A DNA stretch of 64,000 nucleotides from Anadara kagoshimensis (GCA_021292105.1 CM037870.1:18531087-18595086); one strand, 5' to 3'; shown: positions 33,835-45,545, counted from the first letter of the stretch. Numbers and translations are program-made. The notes: generated from the letters alone by a model not told the origin.

Positions 33835-34030
33835 CACACATATCTATCCATCTTCAAATCACAATTCTTAAAGCAAAGTAAAAGCTTTGAAAACTGATAA
33901 ATTAAGCACAGTGAAAACTTTGAAAATGGCAATTTAAGTTTGAAACGTGAACTACTACCAGGGTAAATGAGGCCAGGTGCTCCGGAAGCATACGCACCTC
34001 CTGTCTAGCTAGCTACACTCGCCACCTATA
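33835..34030 (+). repeat. family A copy at the edge of the 3.7-kb inverted repeat
   Basis: The caaagt...ctttg hairpin segment is partly duplicated (33880 and 33920); ends ctagctacactcgccacct. Confidence 0.55.
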
Positions 34031-36224
34031 CTTTTTGTGTCTTCATCACTAAAGAGTTCTGAAACGTTAGATAACTCCGGGTAATCGCGATATCACGTAT
34101 TAATAGGAATGGTTCTTTAACACATACGCATCCGTTTTAAGTTCTGTAGATGTTTTACGATTGCAAGAAGTATCGACTCCTTGTCCGGACTGACAGATGG
34201 TGACTTATTATTTATTCAAGACCAACAGATCGTAAATACTGGTATGAATATATTATCCACATTTGTAAGATACAGTAAAACATCAATTTATTGCTACCAT
34301 ATTTAAGTCGGATTTTGACATTATAAAGAGCTTTGGTGATAAATCGAAAAGAAATTATTAAAGTTATATACTTTAGGACTTCAAAATACTTTGCGACAAT
34401 TTAGACGGAATGGCAAAAAGTATCAATTGGGCATTATAACGAGCTTTTACTATACCTATTGTTATATTGATGATTGATTTTACTACTTGAAAATAGATTT
34501 AGTACATAAACCCGGCTGTCTTTAAAAGAAATCTCAAATGAGTTCATTTTCATTTTAAAACATACATTATGTCTGGGTTTTGTTGGTGCTTTTTTTAGAA
34601 AATTAAAACCTATTCCAATACGACTTGAAATAACAAATCTATTCCATCGATGTAACTAAAGATTTGACCTCTTGCTAAATTTTGTTAAATGCTATCCAAT
34701 TAATTAACTATGACAATTGACCGACATGTATGGTACATGGTCATTATATTATCATTTTTCCCCAAAAAAATGACCATATAACATAAGGATCCTCTGATAA
34801 AGATTTGTAAAGAGCTACCGTGATTGACCACCATGGACAGTACATGGTCACCATTTCCTTATTACACAAAATTCTCTGGTTAATCAAAACCTCCAAAGAT
34901 GGAATGAACCATACTAGTATATATATACCACAGGTTTTGATTCAAGAACCGATTTATTCATGACACGTGTATCCCGGTAATGTATATAAATTATAACGAT
35001 CTTACCTTTTTCTAAACTTTGTTAATTAATCTCCATTGAATTGACTGTTGTAGTTGACCAGCCTGCACAGTACACGTGTATGGTCATCATTTTATACTTT
35101 TTTCTCAAAACTTAATTAAAATCCTCTGCTTAATTTAAACCTCCAAAGATAAACTAAGCCATACTAGGACAACGCGTGTTTTAATTAAAAACCCATTAAT
35201 TCCAATACCCGGTATGACTATCCCGGTAATGCTTACCTTTAACTTTGTTAATTAATCTCCATTGAATTAGCTGCTATAATTGACCAGCCTGCATAGTGTA
35301 TGGTCCTCATTTTATACTTTTTTCTCAAAACTTAATTAATATCCTCTGCTAAATTTAAACTTCCAAAGATGAACTAAGCTATATACCACAAGTTTTTAAT
35401 TCAAGAACCGACTTATTCCAATGTGACTTTACAAATTACACAGGTATAAATAAACCTTAACTTATCAAGCTTCTAAACATATATATAAAAATCTTTTGAT
35501 ACACATATAATAAAATTCAGTATAAATTCAAACTTTCACTGCCTTTCTTACAATCAGGCTATTGATAAAATTATATCGAGTACAATATACCCAACTTAGT
35601 GTTTGATAAATTCTATTGAAGTTTTAAATGCACTGGGTGACAAAATTATTATTACGATATCACTAAATGATTAAATGTCAGGTGCGCGCTGTTTAAATAA
35701 AGAAACCCTCTCTCTGCAGGGTAAAATTTTGCCGGTGTTTGCTAGAATTTGATAATGTGTTCGTGTTATTTCAGTATATACTATTAACCTATGAAATTTA
35801 ATTATATTTAGTTATTGCATATTTATTTATGGGTTAGTTGTAATAAACTTGTAAAATTTTATAATTTTAATATCTAGATTTTAAAGATTTAAAAGTGATT
35901 TTAATTTTGAAGTTTAGTATTAAGATATCGATCATTTAAATCCGGTATGGAAATGGATATATTGTTTTAGTCTCAAACTTTAAGACCTTTCTTAAACAAG
36001 TACTTTACAGTTTTATTGCAAGGTGTGATATTTGTCGTATTAGGAGCAAAGTCAGTAAAAAGGCTCAACGCAACAGAACAATGTAGATAGAATTATTGAC
36101 TCATTTGGGACTGCATACAAGAATATTTCACTTTATCGAGCCGTCGCCAGCTATAGGCGAATGTTCAGGAATTTTGCCAGTGTGTTGCGACGATAGCAAG
36201 CAGAGTTCTTTATAGTGACATTTT
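34031..36224. other. gene-free stretch
   Basis: Apart from the direct repeats at 34670-35445, AT-rich sequence without recognisable coding content. Confidence 0.6.
34670..35445. repeat. degenerate direct repeats of about 226 bp
   Basis: ctttgttaattaatctccat recurs at 35017 and 35243 with conserved followers (ttgaccagcctgca, atactttttt, aacttaattaa). Two more decayed units lie at about 34675 and 34805. Confidence 0.65.
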
Positions 36225-36392
36225 GAATTCTCCTCCTAAAGAACCGTAACTTTCATTTCGTAATACCGAGTGCTTGGAGAAAGAAAAGTCACTACCCCCT
36301 TTCAAGTCTTGGGTCATACCCGGTGGTGGTTTAAGCCTTAGACTTCCCACTTACGGAGCGAGCACTCTACCAACTGAGCTACCGCAGTGGTG
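36225..36392 (-). mobile_element. tRNA-derived SINE with intact A box
   Basis: On the - strand gcggtagctcagttggtaga (tRNA D-arm/A box), ctcgctccgtaag anticodon region, degraded T-arm, then the body ctttctccaagcactcggta. Confidence 0.65.
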
Positions 36393-36469
36393 GTCATATT
36401 ACGCTTAGAAATCACATTCCGTAATCAAATTCCTAATCCGTAGTTCAAGAATGAAGTTCAGTTATGGTG

Positions 36470-36705
36470 TTGTACGCAATAAACAATCTTCTTTCACTTA
36501 TATCGAGACAGTCAGGTCTGGAATAGTGATGGAGGGAAAACTGGTGTCCGTAGAAAGCCGTCGAAATTAGGTAAGTGAACTTACAACGTTTCTTACACTA
36601 AGATCTGTTTCGATTTGGATTCGAACCTGGTCAGTGTAAGATACTGTGGTCCGTGAGCGCGCCATTTAGACCGTTTGGACATCGAAGCGTCCCCATTCCC
36701 AACCT
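36470..36705 (-). mobile_element. tRNA-derived SINE, second family
   Basis: On the - strand a tRNA-like head with ccaggttcgaatcc (B box), then cagatcttagtgtaagaaac and ctgtctcgatataagtgaaa. Confidence 0.6.
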
Positions 36706-36946
36706 CCCTGTTCAAGAGTGCAAATGGTAAAGGGCATACACTTACCTTCAGGAAAACTAAAACACACGCATGAACGTACATCAAACAACACTACAGTTAT
36801 CAACCATATTTAAATACAAGAGGTCAAACAACAACATTGTCTTTCCGTTGTTAGAATCAATCGTATTGATAAATAATTCATGTGTTTCTCTCGTGAACAA
36901 AAACTCATGTTTAGGTCATTGTAATTCAACATCCACATTGGGAGTA

Positions 36947-37090
36947 ATAAAAATTGACTTCTTATTCTCTGTGAATAGTTTACGAATAAACCAAATAAAA
37001 ATTGACTTCTTATTCTCTGTGAATAGTTCACGAATAAGCCAAATAAAAATTGATTTCTTGTTCTTTGTGAAATAGTTTACGAATAATAGG
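36947..37090. repeat. 48-bp tandem repeat, three copies
   Basis: attgacttcttattctctgt begins at 36953 and 37001; the third (attgatttcttgttctttgt) begins at 37049. Confidence 0.85.
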
Positions 37091-37130
37091 AAAAACAGAA
37101 TTTCAATAAAATCAAACATGTCATTACCAT

Positions 37131-37978
37131 ATGTACAGTACAGGCCTGTCGAAAGTTTAACACTTAGCTAGCGAATTAGTGCCGAATAAGCAGCTTAGCT
37201 CGAACCCCCCCCCCTTTTTTTTACTACAGTACAGACCTGTCGAAAGTTTAACGCCGAGCTAACGAAAAGGAGTCGAATATCGGCAGTCGAGTGTCTGAGA
37301 TAAGGAAAGCTAGTTACCGACAAGCTGCCGAATAATGTATAAATAGCTACTGTCGAGATATAGCTGACTAGAGGCTGGGGTGAGCTGCTAACTCGACACT
37401 AATTCGTTAGCTTAGTGTTAAACTTTCGACAGGTCTGCACTGTATATCCCTACAGCTTTTAGGCAGCTGCTATCTATCTCTCGGCAGCTTTTCTGACACT
37501 AGCTCGGTAACTCGGCAGCTGGGCTTCGACTCTACTTCGTTAGCTCAGTGTTAAACTTTCGACAGGTCTGTACTGTATATCCCTACAGCTTTTAGGCAGC
37601 TGCTATCTATCTCTCGGCAGCTTTTCTGACACTAGCTCGGTAACTCGGCAGCTGGGCTTCGACTCTACTTCGTTAGCTCAGTGTTAAACTTTCGACAGGT
37701 CTGTACTGTATATCCCTACAGCTTTTAGACAGCTGCTATCTATCTCTCGGCAGCTTTTCTGACACTAGCTCGGTAACCCGGCAAGTAAGGTTCGACTCTA
37801 CTTCGTTAGCTCGGTGTTAAACTTTCGACAGGTCTGTACTGTATGTCCCTACAGCTTTTAGGCAGCTGCTATCTATCTCTCGGCAGCTTTTCTGACACTA
37901 GCTCGGTAACTCGGTAGCTGGGCTTCGACTCTACGCCGTTAGCTCAGTGTTAAACTTTAGACATATCTACACTATTGT
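37131..37978. mobile_element. family C fold-back element with 133-bp tandem array
   Basis: Forward ends at 37131 and 37225; inverted end motif repeated at 37406, 37539, 37672, 37805 and 37938, exactly 133 bp apart. Units contain CAGCTGCTATCTATCTC and CTCGGCAGCTTTT. The whole forms a long imperfect palindrome. Confidence 0.75.
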
Positions 37979-37979
37979 A

Positions 37980-39100
37980 TTACTTTAAAGTCGTTTAGTT
38001 CCCATTATTCTGCACGCAATTTAATAATTTATGACTATTTTCTTTATAATTCTGTTTATCTACATTTTACTGTTGTTTGTATATGATTTCCCATCATAAA
38101 ATATTCTCTTATCGCCGAAACTTCAAATAACCATATACAAAATCAAATACAAATATATTATTTATGGTTTTCAATAAAACTATCATTTATAACTTTATTC
38201 AATATTTTTAAACTATTTAAATTTAAAACGTTAGATTATATCAGCCGACTTTTTATACAGATTAGGTAAATTAATATTTAACATGCATTAAACTCTCACC
38301 AAATCAATTGATCTGTAAATACGCTGACTTCAATGTAAGACTTAGTCTAGAAAATGGCGCGAAAACATGTACAATCGTTTACCGCTTTTTTACCTTTTTG
38401 CCTCCGCGTAATACCTGAAGTGAAAATCGATGAACACATAAATAAATTCAATATTGTCATTCATGTAGTCTTTCGTCGACTTTTTTCTTTTTTAAAAAAT
38501 ATGTCGTAATTTGTTTAATAGTTTAACGTGAATAAGTTCAATATAAACATTCATCTAGTTTTCGTCGATTTTTTTTAATATATCTTTTTGAAAAAAATAT
38601 ATATATCGTAATTTGTTAAATGGTGTGTTTAAAAATGTAGATATTTAAACAGATAGTATTTGAATGACTAATTTTTTTAAAATAGATATCTTTTGAAAAA
38701 ATACTACAATTTGTTGTATATATATTTTATAACATAGATAATTATCTCATTTTTAAAAATAATATTTTTAGAGTTTAATAAGGCGATAAATTGCCTCTCG
38801 CAGAATTTTATGAATTTGTCATTTAACCACACATTTAAGACTATTAACCAAATGTTGTTTTTGTGTGTGTTTGTAATTATTATTTCTTATTATTATAGTT
38901 TGTTTTGTAAGAAAACTGTGAATAATGGGTTATAGTTGTGTGGTAGGTATGCAATCTTTGAAGTGAAAATTAAAAACAAATTATTCTCGGCTTTAAAGAA
39001 ATATTATCATTCGATAATTGACAGACTATAAAGGGAAGAATGTTTAATGTTAATTTATCAGAACTATATATACTAAAGTATTGCTTTGATCGTTGAATCT
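37980..39100. other. AT-rich gene-free stretch
   Basis: Long T and A runs with no ORF or repeat family recognised. Confidence 0.6.
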
Positions 39101-39122
39101 TTGGTTGTTGGAGGAGAAATTG

Positions 39123-39124
<2 letters not shown>

Positions 39125-39181
<57 letters not shown>

Positions 39182-39197
39182 CTCTCTCTCTCTCTCC
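39125..39197. repeat. CT microsatellite
   Basis: A (TC)n run of about 70 bp with one TCTA interruption. Confidence 0.95.
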
Positions 39198-39279
39198 GAG
39201 GGCTCCTCTTCTTATCCCCCCTCTCTCTCTTCCTCTGTGTGTGGGAGTTCACTGATGCGTAGCAGCATCACGTAACTTA

Positions 39280-39472
39280 GTACATCACTGTCGAAAGGGG
39301 TCGATGCTTGGTGACCAAGAGATGTATAGCAAGTGACCGATAATCGTCCGAGAAAAAGATAACAGCTACCAAATAGCTGCCAAGATATAGCTAACGAAAA
39401 GCCAACATGAGCTGTCAATTAGACACTTATTCGACAGTTTATTGTTAAACATTCGACAGGCCTGCATTGTAA
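39280..39472. mobile_element. family C element, single-unit, diverged
   Basis: Starts with ctgtcgaaagg and ends with aacattcgacaggcctgcat; the interior keeps gctgccaagatatagctaac. Confidence 0.5.
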
Positions 39473-39689
39473 CTGCGTATTGCTCATTACAAACGAAATT
39501 GCATGCATAGGCAGAAATTTAAACAGCTTATATAGGTTTTAGCTTTTACATGACAAATGGTTGACTGTTTACTCTTATAAATGACATATGGACCCCAGAT
39601 TCGCTTCGGTCCACATATTATTTTTAGGCTAACTGTCCGGTCCATAAACTACCATATGGTCCCGAGCCCCCTGAAATATCTGTTAAATA

Positions 39690-39940
39690 AAGTAGCCTCC
39701 GTCGCAAATAGCTGAAAATTGCTGATACGACGTTAAGCAACATTTAACAAGTGGTGGGGTGGTATAAATCGCACGCCTATCGAGCACAGTGCCTCTCACG
39801 TTTGTATTGGACTATCCCACTCGGGCGGATCCTATAACTATAGTGCGAGCAAGTTTTTTAGTTCATTTTCTAAATTTCTTTCTAAAGGACAATTCAGTTT
39901 CCTCCACCATCCCAAAACTGACTGCCATGGTATAAAGTAT
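39690..39940 (+). mobile_element. SINE fragments
   Basis: tgctgatacgacgttaagca is a typical invertebrate SINE tail; at 39890 a central-domain remnant (cagtttcctccaccatc) follows. Confidence 0.4.
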
Positions 39941-40014
39941 CTGGTCTAGAGCGTAAAACATCATGCATAATTCCATGACTCTAATCTATCCTGGATTAAT
40001 TCGATATTCAACTG

Positions 40015-40105
40015 TTTCAGCACTCAATGTTAATTTCAGCACTCAATGTTCATTTCAGCACTCAATGTTCATTTCAGCACTCAATGTTCATTTCAGCACT
40101 AAATA
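40015..40105. repeat. 19-bp tandem repeat
   Basis: Unit tttcagcactcaatgttca, about 4.5 copies. Confidence 0.85.
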
Positions 40106-40218
40106 CTCTCTACTTCTCTAAATAAAACACGTGTGAAAAGAATTTTACATTGTACATAATAAAAATCAATAACATTTACACATATACACACACACTCACA
40201 TGCATGTAAGAAATTTAC

Positions 40219-40344
40219 CTGATTAAGCCGAGGTGATCTCAGGTTGGTCATAACATCGTTGAAACCAGGATCCTGTATCCAAGAAAAACCAGCCATGGAC
40301 AAAAATAACTTTACCAGACCACGTGATTCATTGATATGCAATAT
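40219..40344 (-). CDS. isolated exon-like ORF, possibly GST N-terminal
   Basis: An acceptor-like gtgtag and a good donor (CAG/gtaaat) bracket exactly 42 codons in phase 0. The sequence runs LHINESRGLVKLFLSMAGF, then a short tail to SPRLNQ. It resembles the first strand and helix of the glutathione S-transferase thioredoxin fold, where an intron before the conserved Pro is common. The polypyrimidine tract is poor and no partner exon was found, so it may be an orphan or a chance ORF. Confidence 0.27.
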
Positions 40345-40766
40345 CTACACGTTTTAAATGTTATTATTTTTAAAAAGTCTTCTATTTAAAATTCAATATC
40401 GATATTCCGGTCCATGTGAAAAATCTATATATACAGCGACATTTCAAATACATATAAAAGATATCAATCTAACGGAAAAAGCAATCCATATCCGTAAAGT
40501 TTACCAGAGTCAGAGCACTAGTGTTGAACAATTGTAGCGTGAAAGGCAGGTTCACGGTGTATTGGGTCCGGATAAAGTGTGACTTATAGAAGAAATAAAA
40601 TGCATACATATCATTCGATTTTAAATTTCAACTCTATACACAACTTGAAATAAAATAATAATATATATTAATGTGTATTGCATTTAACACAAAGACAGCT
40701 AAGCCATTAATACGATAAATACATCAATATGTATTATTTTGGTAAGATTTACGAGGTATAGGACAT

Positions 40767-40998
40767 ACAGTACGGACCTGTCCAAAATTTAACAGAATTT
40801 CACTAAAGAATTAGTGACGAATAAACTGTTCATCTAGACCGCGTGTTATGTATATCTACGCATCTTTTTGGTAGCGGCTATTTATCTCCCATCAGCTTTT
40901 CGACCAGTAACCATCCATACCTCGTTCAATCCGAATCAGTAGCCAATGTTCGACTACTTAGCTCAATGTTAAAATTTCGACAGGACTGTACGATATTC
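40767..40998. mobile_element. family C element, diverged
   Basis: Begins acagtacggacctgtcc and ends aatttcgacaggactgtac, with degenerate interior. Confidence 0.55.
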
Positions 40999-41174
40999 CT
41001 CCGACATGTAAGCGCATTAAGATCCTCACTAATCTCTATTTAAGTCATAATGTTTTTACATTTTATTCTTGTGACTTTAATACTGCGATGAAACGATTTA
41101 AACTTGACTATTTCTGACTAACCTTTCCTTGTGTTGTAAATTGTTAATGTAAGATTTATACATACTGTGAATTC

Positions 41175-41285
41175 GGAAATCTTCGCGTCCATTAATATTC
41201 GCGTCCGGTAATTTTCGCGTCTGTTAATTTTCGCGTCTGTTAATTTTCGCGTCCGTTAATTTTTACGTCTGTTAATTTTCGCCAG
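41175..41285. repeat. 16-17-bp tandem repeat
   Basis: Unit ttttcgcgtctgttaa, six to seven copies with variants; CpG-containing in an AT-rich setting. Confidence 0.75.
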
Positions 41286-41464
41286 AATTGTCTGATTGTA
41301 AAATATTCGTGGTTTTTTTTATTTTAGCGATGTCGTATGGTGGCTTGTATAATTGCAAATTAATTCTATCAAAATGAATTTTTCGCGTATTTTTGCTTAA
41401 TGGTATATATATTAAGTATCAATGTGTCATTTCACACGTGTACATTTCAAAGAAGATGGGTTGA

Positions 41465-41668
41465 ATTGGATTAATGGTGTTTTATGCCCAAGTCAAGCTT
41501 CCAGTTATATTGAGACAGTAAGTTCTTGGAGTTGGGGGACAAGCAAACTGACGAACTTTTTCACACTAGGATCTGCCTAAGTGGAATTCGATCCAAATAT
41601 AGGCGGTAAAAGTCACTGTGATCCGTAAGTGTGTGTTTTATACCCGTCGGCCAACGAGGCCCTTATTC
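41465..41668 (-). mobile_element. tRNA-derived SINE, second family, diverged
   Basis: On the - strand ggccgacgggtataaaacac, tggatcgaattcc, cagatcctagtgtgaaaaag and ctgtctcaatataactggaa parallel 36470-36705. Confidence 0.6.
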
Positions 41669-41806
41669 AAAGAAAAAAAAAGACTCTGCTTTTGTAAAGC
41701 AGAAGACAAAAAAGTGGTAACATTTATTTACAAATATATATATAAATTCTACTTAGTATTTTACCAATGCATTATTTAAACAGAGTTTATTTATTTTACT
41801 AAAGTC

Positions 41807-42011
41807 ACAGTACAGACCTGTCGAAAGTTTAACACGGAACTAACGGAAAGGAGTTGAATCTCGAATTTGGCCAAAATATGGATAGCTAGCAGGTGATAAG
41901 CTGCCGAGAGATAAGTAACAGCTGTCAAAATGCCGTAGGGACGAATTAAGCTGCCGATCAGACACTAATTTGTTAGCTGAGTGTTAAACTTTCGACAGGT
42001 CTGATACTGTA
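41807..42011. mobile_element. family C element, compact 205-bp copy
   Basis: The clearest single unit: acagtacagacctgtcgaaa at the left, and ttcgacaggtctgatactgt at the right. Terminal inverted repeats run about 38 bp. No convincing target-site duplication is visible. Confidence 0.7.
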
Positions 42012-42364
42012 GGTTACGGGCGTGAGAACACATGTGCCTGGGTTAAAAAACGTATACAGCTTTAATAAAAAAAAACTCAGAAAATAAATAATTCTAAAAT
42101 TATAATATATGCCTTTGATGTTGTTGAGTTTTAAAAAAGTTATAAATTGACATTATAAAGACATGTTTGATTGTTGTAATAAATCAAATATTATCTTTAT
42201 ACCACTTTATATGAAGAATAATGTAAACCGTTTAACGTCTTATTCAAGTTATAAGTAGAAAAAAGTTAACCTAATGTTAGGATAAAACATAAAATACAAC
42301 AATAAATAAATGGTCAAGTTCCCGCTCGTCAGCATTGTATTTTTATTCATACAGTTAGTTCTAT

Positions 42365-42690
42365 GCAAGCCTAGGCTTATCAAGGCCCTCAAAAAGTTTT
42401 ATGGCTGTCATCACAGCATTGTTGATTAGTTTGAGGTCTCCGAGTCCAGGATTGCCCTGGATATATTTGACGTCTCATAGTTCTATGTTCCTTTCACACA
42501 ATTTTGATTACACACGTGGCAGGTGTAGCTAGCTAAACAGGAGGTACTTACCCTTCAGGAGCACCCGGCCTCAATTGGTGAGAAGTTAACGTGTCTAACC
42601 TGACTTGTCAGTTGCAAAGTTTTTACTTTGCTTCTAGATTGTGATTCGGACATGGATAAGTATGTTTGTTGTTTATTATAGAAATTGAAA
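42365..42690 (-). repeat. family A, full-length copy (about 325 bp)
   Basis: Most complete copy: gcctaggcttatcaaggccc at one end, gtccaggattgccctggata in the middle, gattcggacatggataagta at the other. Confidence 0.75.
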
Positions 42691-42965
42691 AATATCTCAA
42701 TATACCACAGAGCGAATCATGTCATTACTGTAAATTTGAATCAACTGAGGATGAATTCCATTTTCTTTTAATGTCAAAAGTATAACACACATAGGAATAC
42801 ACTGTAATATCATGTCAAAAAATCTACCCCTCCTTTAAAATTATGCCAAATTCCGAAAAGAAATAAAATACTTATTAAATAGTACTAATTTTGAAATTTT
42901 AAAATATGAGGCAGATTTCATTAATCAGTGTTTTGTCATTAGAAATACTATGAATAATCAAACTA
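42672..42965 (+). pseudogene. 3'-terminal relic of a LINE ORF2
   Basis: Translates to ESCHYCKFESTEDEFHFLL and then broken frames. Cys-x2-Cys followed by EDE-x-HFLL is the C-terminal signature of many LINE ORF2 proteins. It directly abuts the family A copy at 42365-42690. Confidence 0.55.
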
Positions 42966-43059
42966 CTAAAGGTCACCTGCCCATAAAGACCACTTTTACT
43001 GGTTCCCTTTGGTGGCCTTGATAGGCAGGGTTGACTGTATCTTTTTCGGTACCATTTGG

Positions 43060-43152
43060 TTACTTGCTATCCATACCTCGACCTCTCGACAACCGAGCTT
43101 CGACTTCTTTGATTTAGCTCAGTGTGAGACTTTCCACAGGTCTGTACTGTAT
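43060..43152. mobile_element. family C right-end fragment
   Basis: Only the right terminus is present (gagctt...ttagctcagtgtgagac and cacaggtctgtactgtat). Confidence 0.45.
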
Positions 43153-43329
43153 GGGAAAGCTAATATTAAAATTATAATGTTTAATATAGACTATAGTCAT
43201 TCTATATTTCTTACAGACAAATATTTAATATTTGTTTATCGGAATGATTTGTAAATGATATATTTAACACCATGGAATTATTTTTGCTTTTACTATTTCA
43301 TAAAGAATTCGTTAAACATAAAAGCGGAT

Positions 43330-44480
43330 TGAATAACTGACTTCCGTTCTGATTTTTCTCGCTTAAAACACGAATGAAAACAGCATTAAATGGCTGACTT
43401 CCGTTCTAAATCCTCCAATGAAAACATCAGAAAACAACTGATATCCGTTTTGAAAACCCGAATAAAAACAGTAGAAAACAACTGACTTCTGTTTTGATAA
43501 CTTGAATGGAAAGAGCACCAAAATAAAACAACTTGCTTCCTTTCTGACAACCCGAATAAAAACATAAAAAAAACTGACTTCACTGCTGACGACCCGAATG
43601 AAAACGACAGAAATAACTGACTTCAGTGCTGACAACTAGAATGGAAACGGCAGAAATAACTGACTTCACTGCTGACAACTAGAATAAAAACGACAGAAAT
43701 AACTGACTTCAGTGCTGATAACCCAAATGAAACGGCAGAAAAAAATTGATTTCAGTGCTGACAACCCGAATGAAAACGGCAGAAAAAAACTGACTTCAGT
43801 TCTAACAACCCGAATGAAAACGGCAGGAAAAAAAACCCGACTTCAGTTCTAACAACCCGAATGAAAACGGCAGGAAAAAAAACTCGACTTCAATTCTAAC
43901 AACCCGAATGAAAACGGCAGGAAAAAAACCCGACTTCAGTTCTAACAACCCGAATGAAAACGGCAGGTAAAACTGACTTCAGTTCTGACAACCCGAATGA
44001 AAACGGCAGAAAAACTGACTCCCGTTCTGATAACCAAAATGAAAACGGCAGAAAACAGCTGACTTTAGGTCTGACAACCCGAATGAAAACGACAGAAAAA
44101 AACTGACTTCAGTTCTAACAACCCGAATGAAAACGGCAGGAAAAAACCCGACTTCAGTTCTAACAACCCGAATGAAAACGGCAGGTAAAACCCGACTTCA
44201 GTTCTAACAACCCGAATGAAAACGGCAGGAAAAAAACCCGACTTCAGTTCTAACAACCCGAATGAAAACGGCAGGAAAAAACCGACTTCAGTTCTAACAA
44301 CCCGAATGAAAACGGCAGGTAAAACTGACTTCCGTTCTGATAACCCGAATGAAAACGGCAGGTAAAACTGACTTCCGTTCTGATAACCAAAATGAAACGA
44401 CAGAAAAAACTGACTTTAGTTCTGATCTACTCACCTAGCCCGAAGGAATACATTAGAAAAAACTTACTTCAGTTCCGACA
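43330..44480. repeat. minisatellite, 45-bp unit, about 23 copies
   Basis: The unit contains caacccgaatgaaaacggca and gacttcagttctaa. Unit length varies by a base or so with A-run length. Copies in the middle (43740-44340) are most alike and edges are diverged, as expected of unequal exchange. On the - strand a 15-residue repeat is open over short stretches (with FSFGLLELKSG). Confidence 0.85.
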
Positions 44481-45164
44481 GCCCCAACAAGAAAACAGTA
44501 GAAAACAATTGAATGTATTATCATTAATCGTATTTTAAATAAAGACCTTGTAATGCTCAATGATTTATGTAAATTTACAATCTGTTTGTTTAGTAAAAAC
44601 AAAGAAAAAAGAAATTTACATAAAAAGTACATTGTTTACGATTGAATAAATATTTCATATTAATTTGGCTTATTTGAGTGATTTGTAAATGATATATTTA
44701 ACACCATGGAACATTTTTCATATATTGTTTAATGAAGAAATGTGTCATTAAAAGGCAATAATAACATCAAAAAGTTACTTCCATTCTGTATCGTCTCGCT
44801 AAAAACTAGTAAAAACAGCAGAAAAACTAACTTAATAACTGAAAAGCGAAATAAAAACAGCGGGAGACAAACATACTTCCTTTCTAAATCTCAGTCACGT
44901 AAACCTCGAATTAAAACATCTAAAAAAATTGACTCTTGTTTAGACTTGTATCTTAATTACAACATCTGCAAAATGTTACATTTGAAGCTTTATGGCAAAT
45001 GTGATGACTACATTTTTTTATTGTCGATACAAGAATATACCTGCTCCCCCGGCTTTGGTGTATTTGTTTCACAGTAAATACGCTTTGGTAAAGCTTTCTT
45101 CCATTGGAACTTTTTACGAAGAAGTAAGCCGCTTAAAATGATTTGTTGACTTAAGGATATTGCA
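44481..45164. other. gene-free stretch
   Basis: Includes a short direct echo of 43240-43275 (gatttgtaaatgatatattt at both sites, near 43250 and 44680), so the minisatellite is bracketed by related sequence. The ORF at 44742 is not supported. Confidence 0.5.
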
Positions 45165-45450
45165 AACCTAGCCTATCAAGGCCCTCTAAAAAGTTTAATA
45201 GCCGTCACCAAAATATTATTGAAAAGAATAATCTCTCTTAGATATGTAAGACGACCCAAAGCCCCATGTTTTTTCACTCAAAAATACGATCTTACATGAC
45301 AGGTGCAACTAGCTCAACAGGAGGTGCTTGCTCTTCCGGAGCACCCGAACTCACTTCCATGGTAGACGTTCACGTGTTTAACTTAACTTGCCAGTTTCAA
45401 AGTTTAACTTTGCTTTCAGTTTCTAGTTTGGACATAGATAGGTATGTTTA
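45165..45450 (-). repeat. family A at the left edge of FEM1 duplicon A
   Basis: Counterpart of the copy at 59295; also retains the far end (cctagcctatcaaggccctc). Confidence 0.6.
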
Positions 45451-45542
45451 TATTCGAAACAAATACATTTTAATTTGATGTTCATTTCAATTCAAGATAG
45501 CAGCGTATAACAAAAGATTCGAATGCAAGGTCTCCAAGAGTA

Positions 45543-45545
<3 letters not shown>

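Noticed and set aside
36318-36390. Functional tRNA gene on the - strand
   Set aside because: The A box is good but the T-arm/B box is degraded and a SINE body follows, so it is a SINE head.
37131-37978. CRISPR-like array from regularly spaced repeats
   Set aside because: The 133-bp period is a continuous tandem repeat with no unique spacers, in a eukaryotic genome.
39093-39275. Leu-Ser repeat protein ORF
   Set aside because: Translation of a CT microsatellite.
44742-45077. 111-codon Lys/Ser/Asn-rich ORF
   Set aside because: Low-complexity composition of AT-rich DNA with no domain or splice support.
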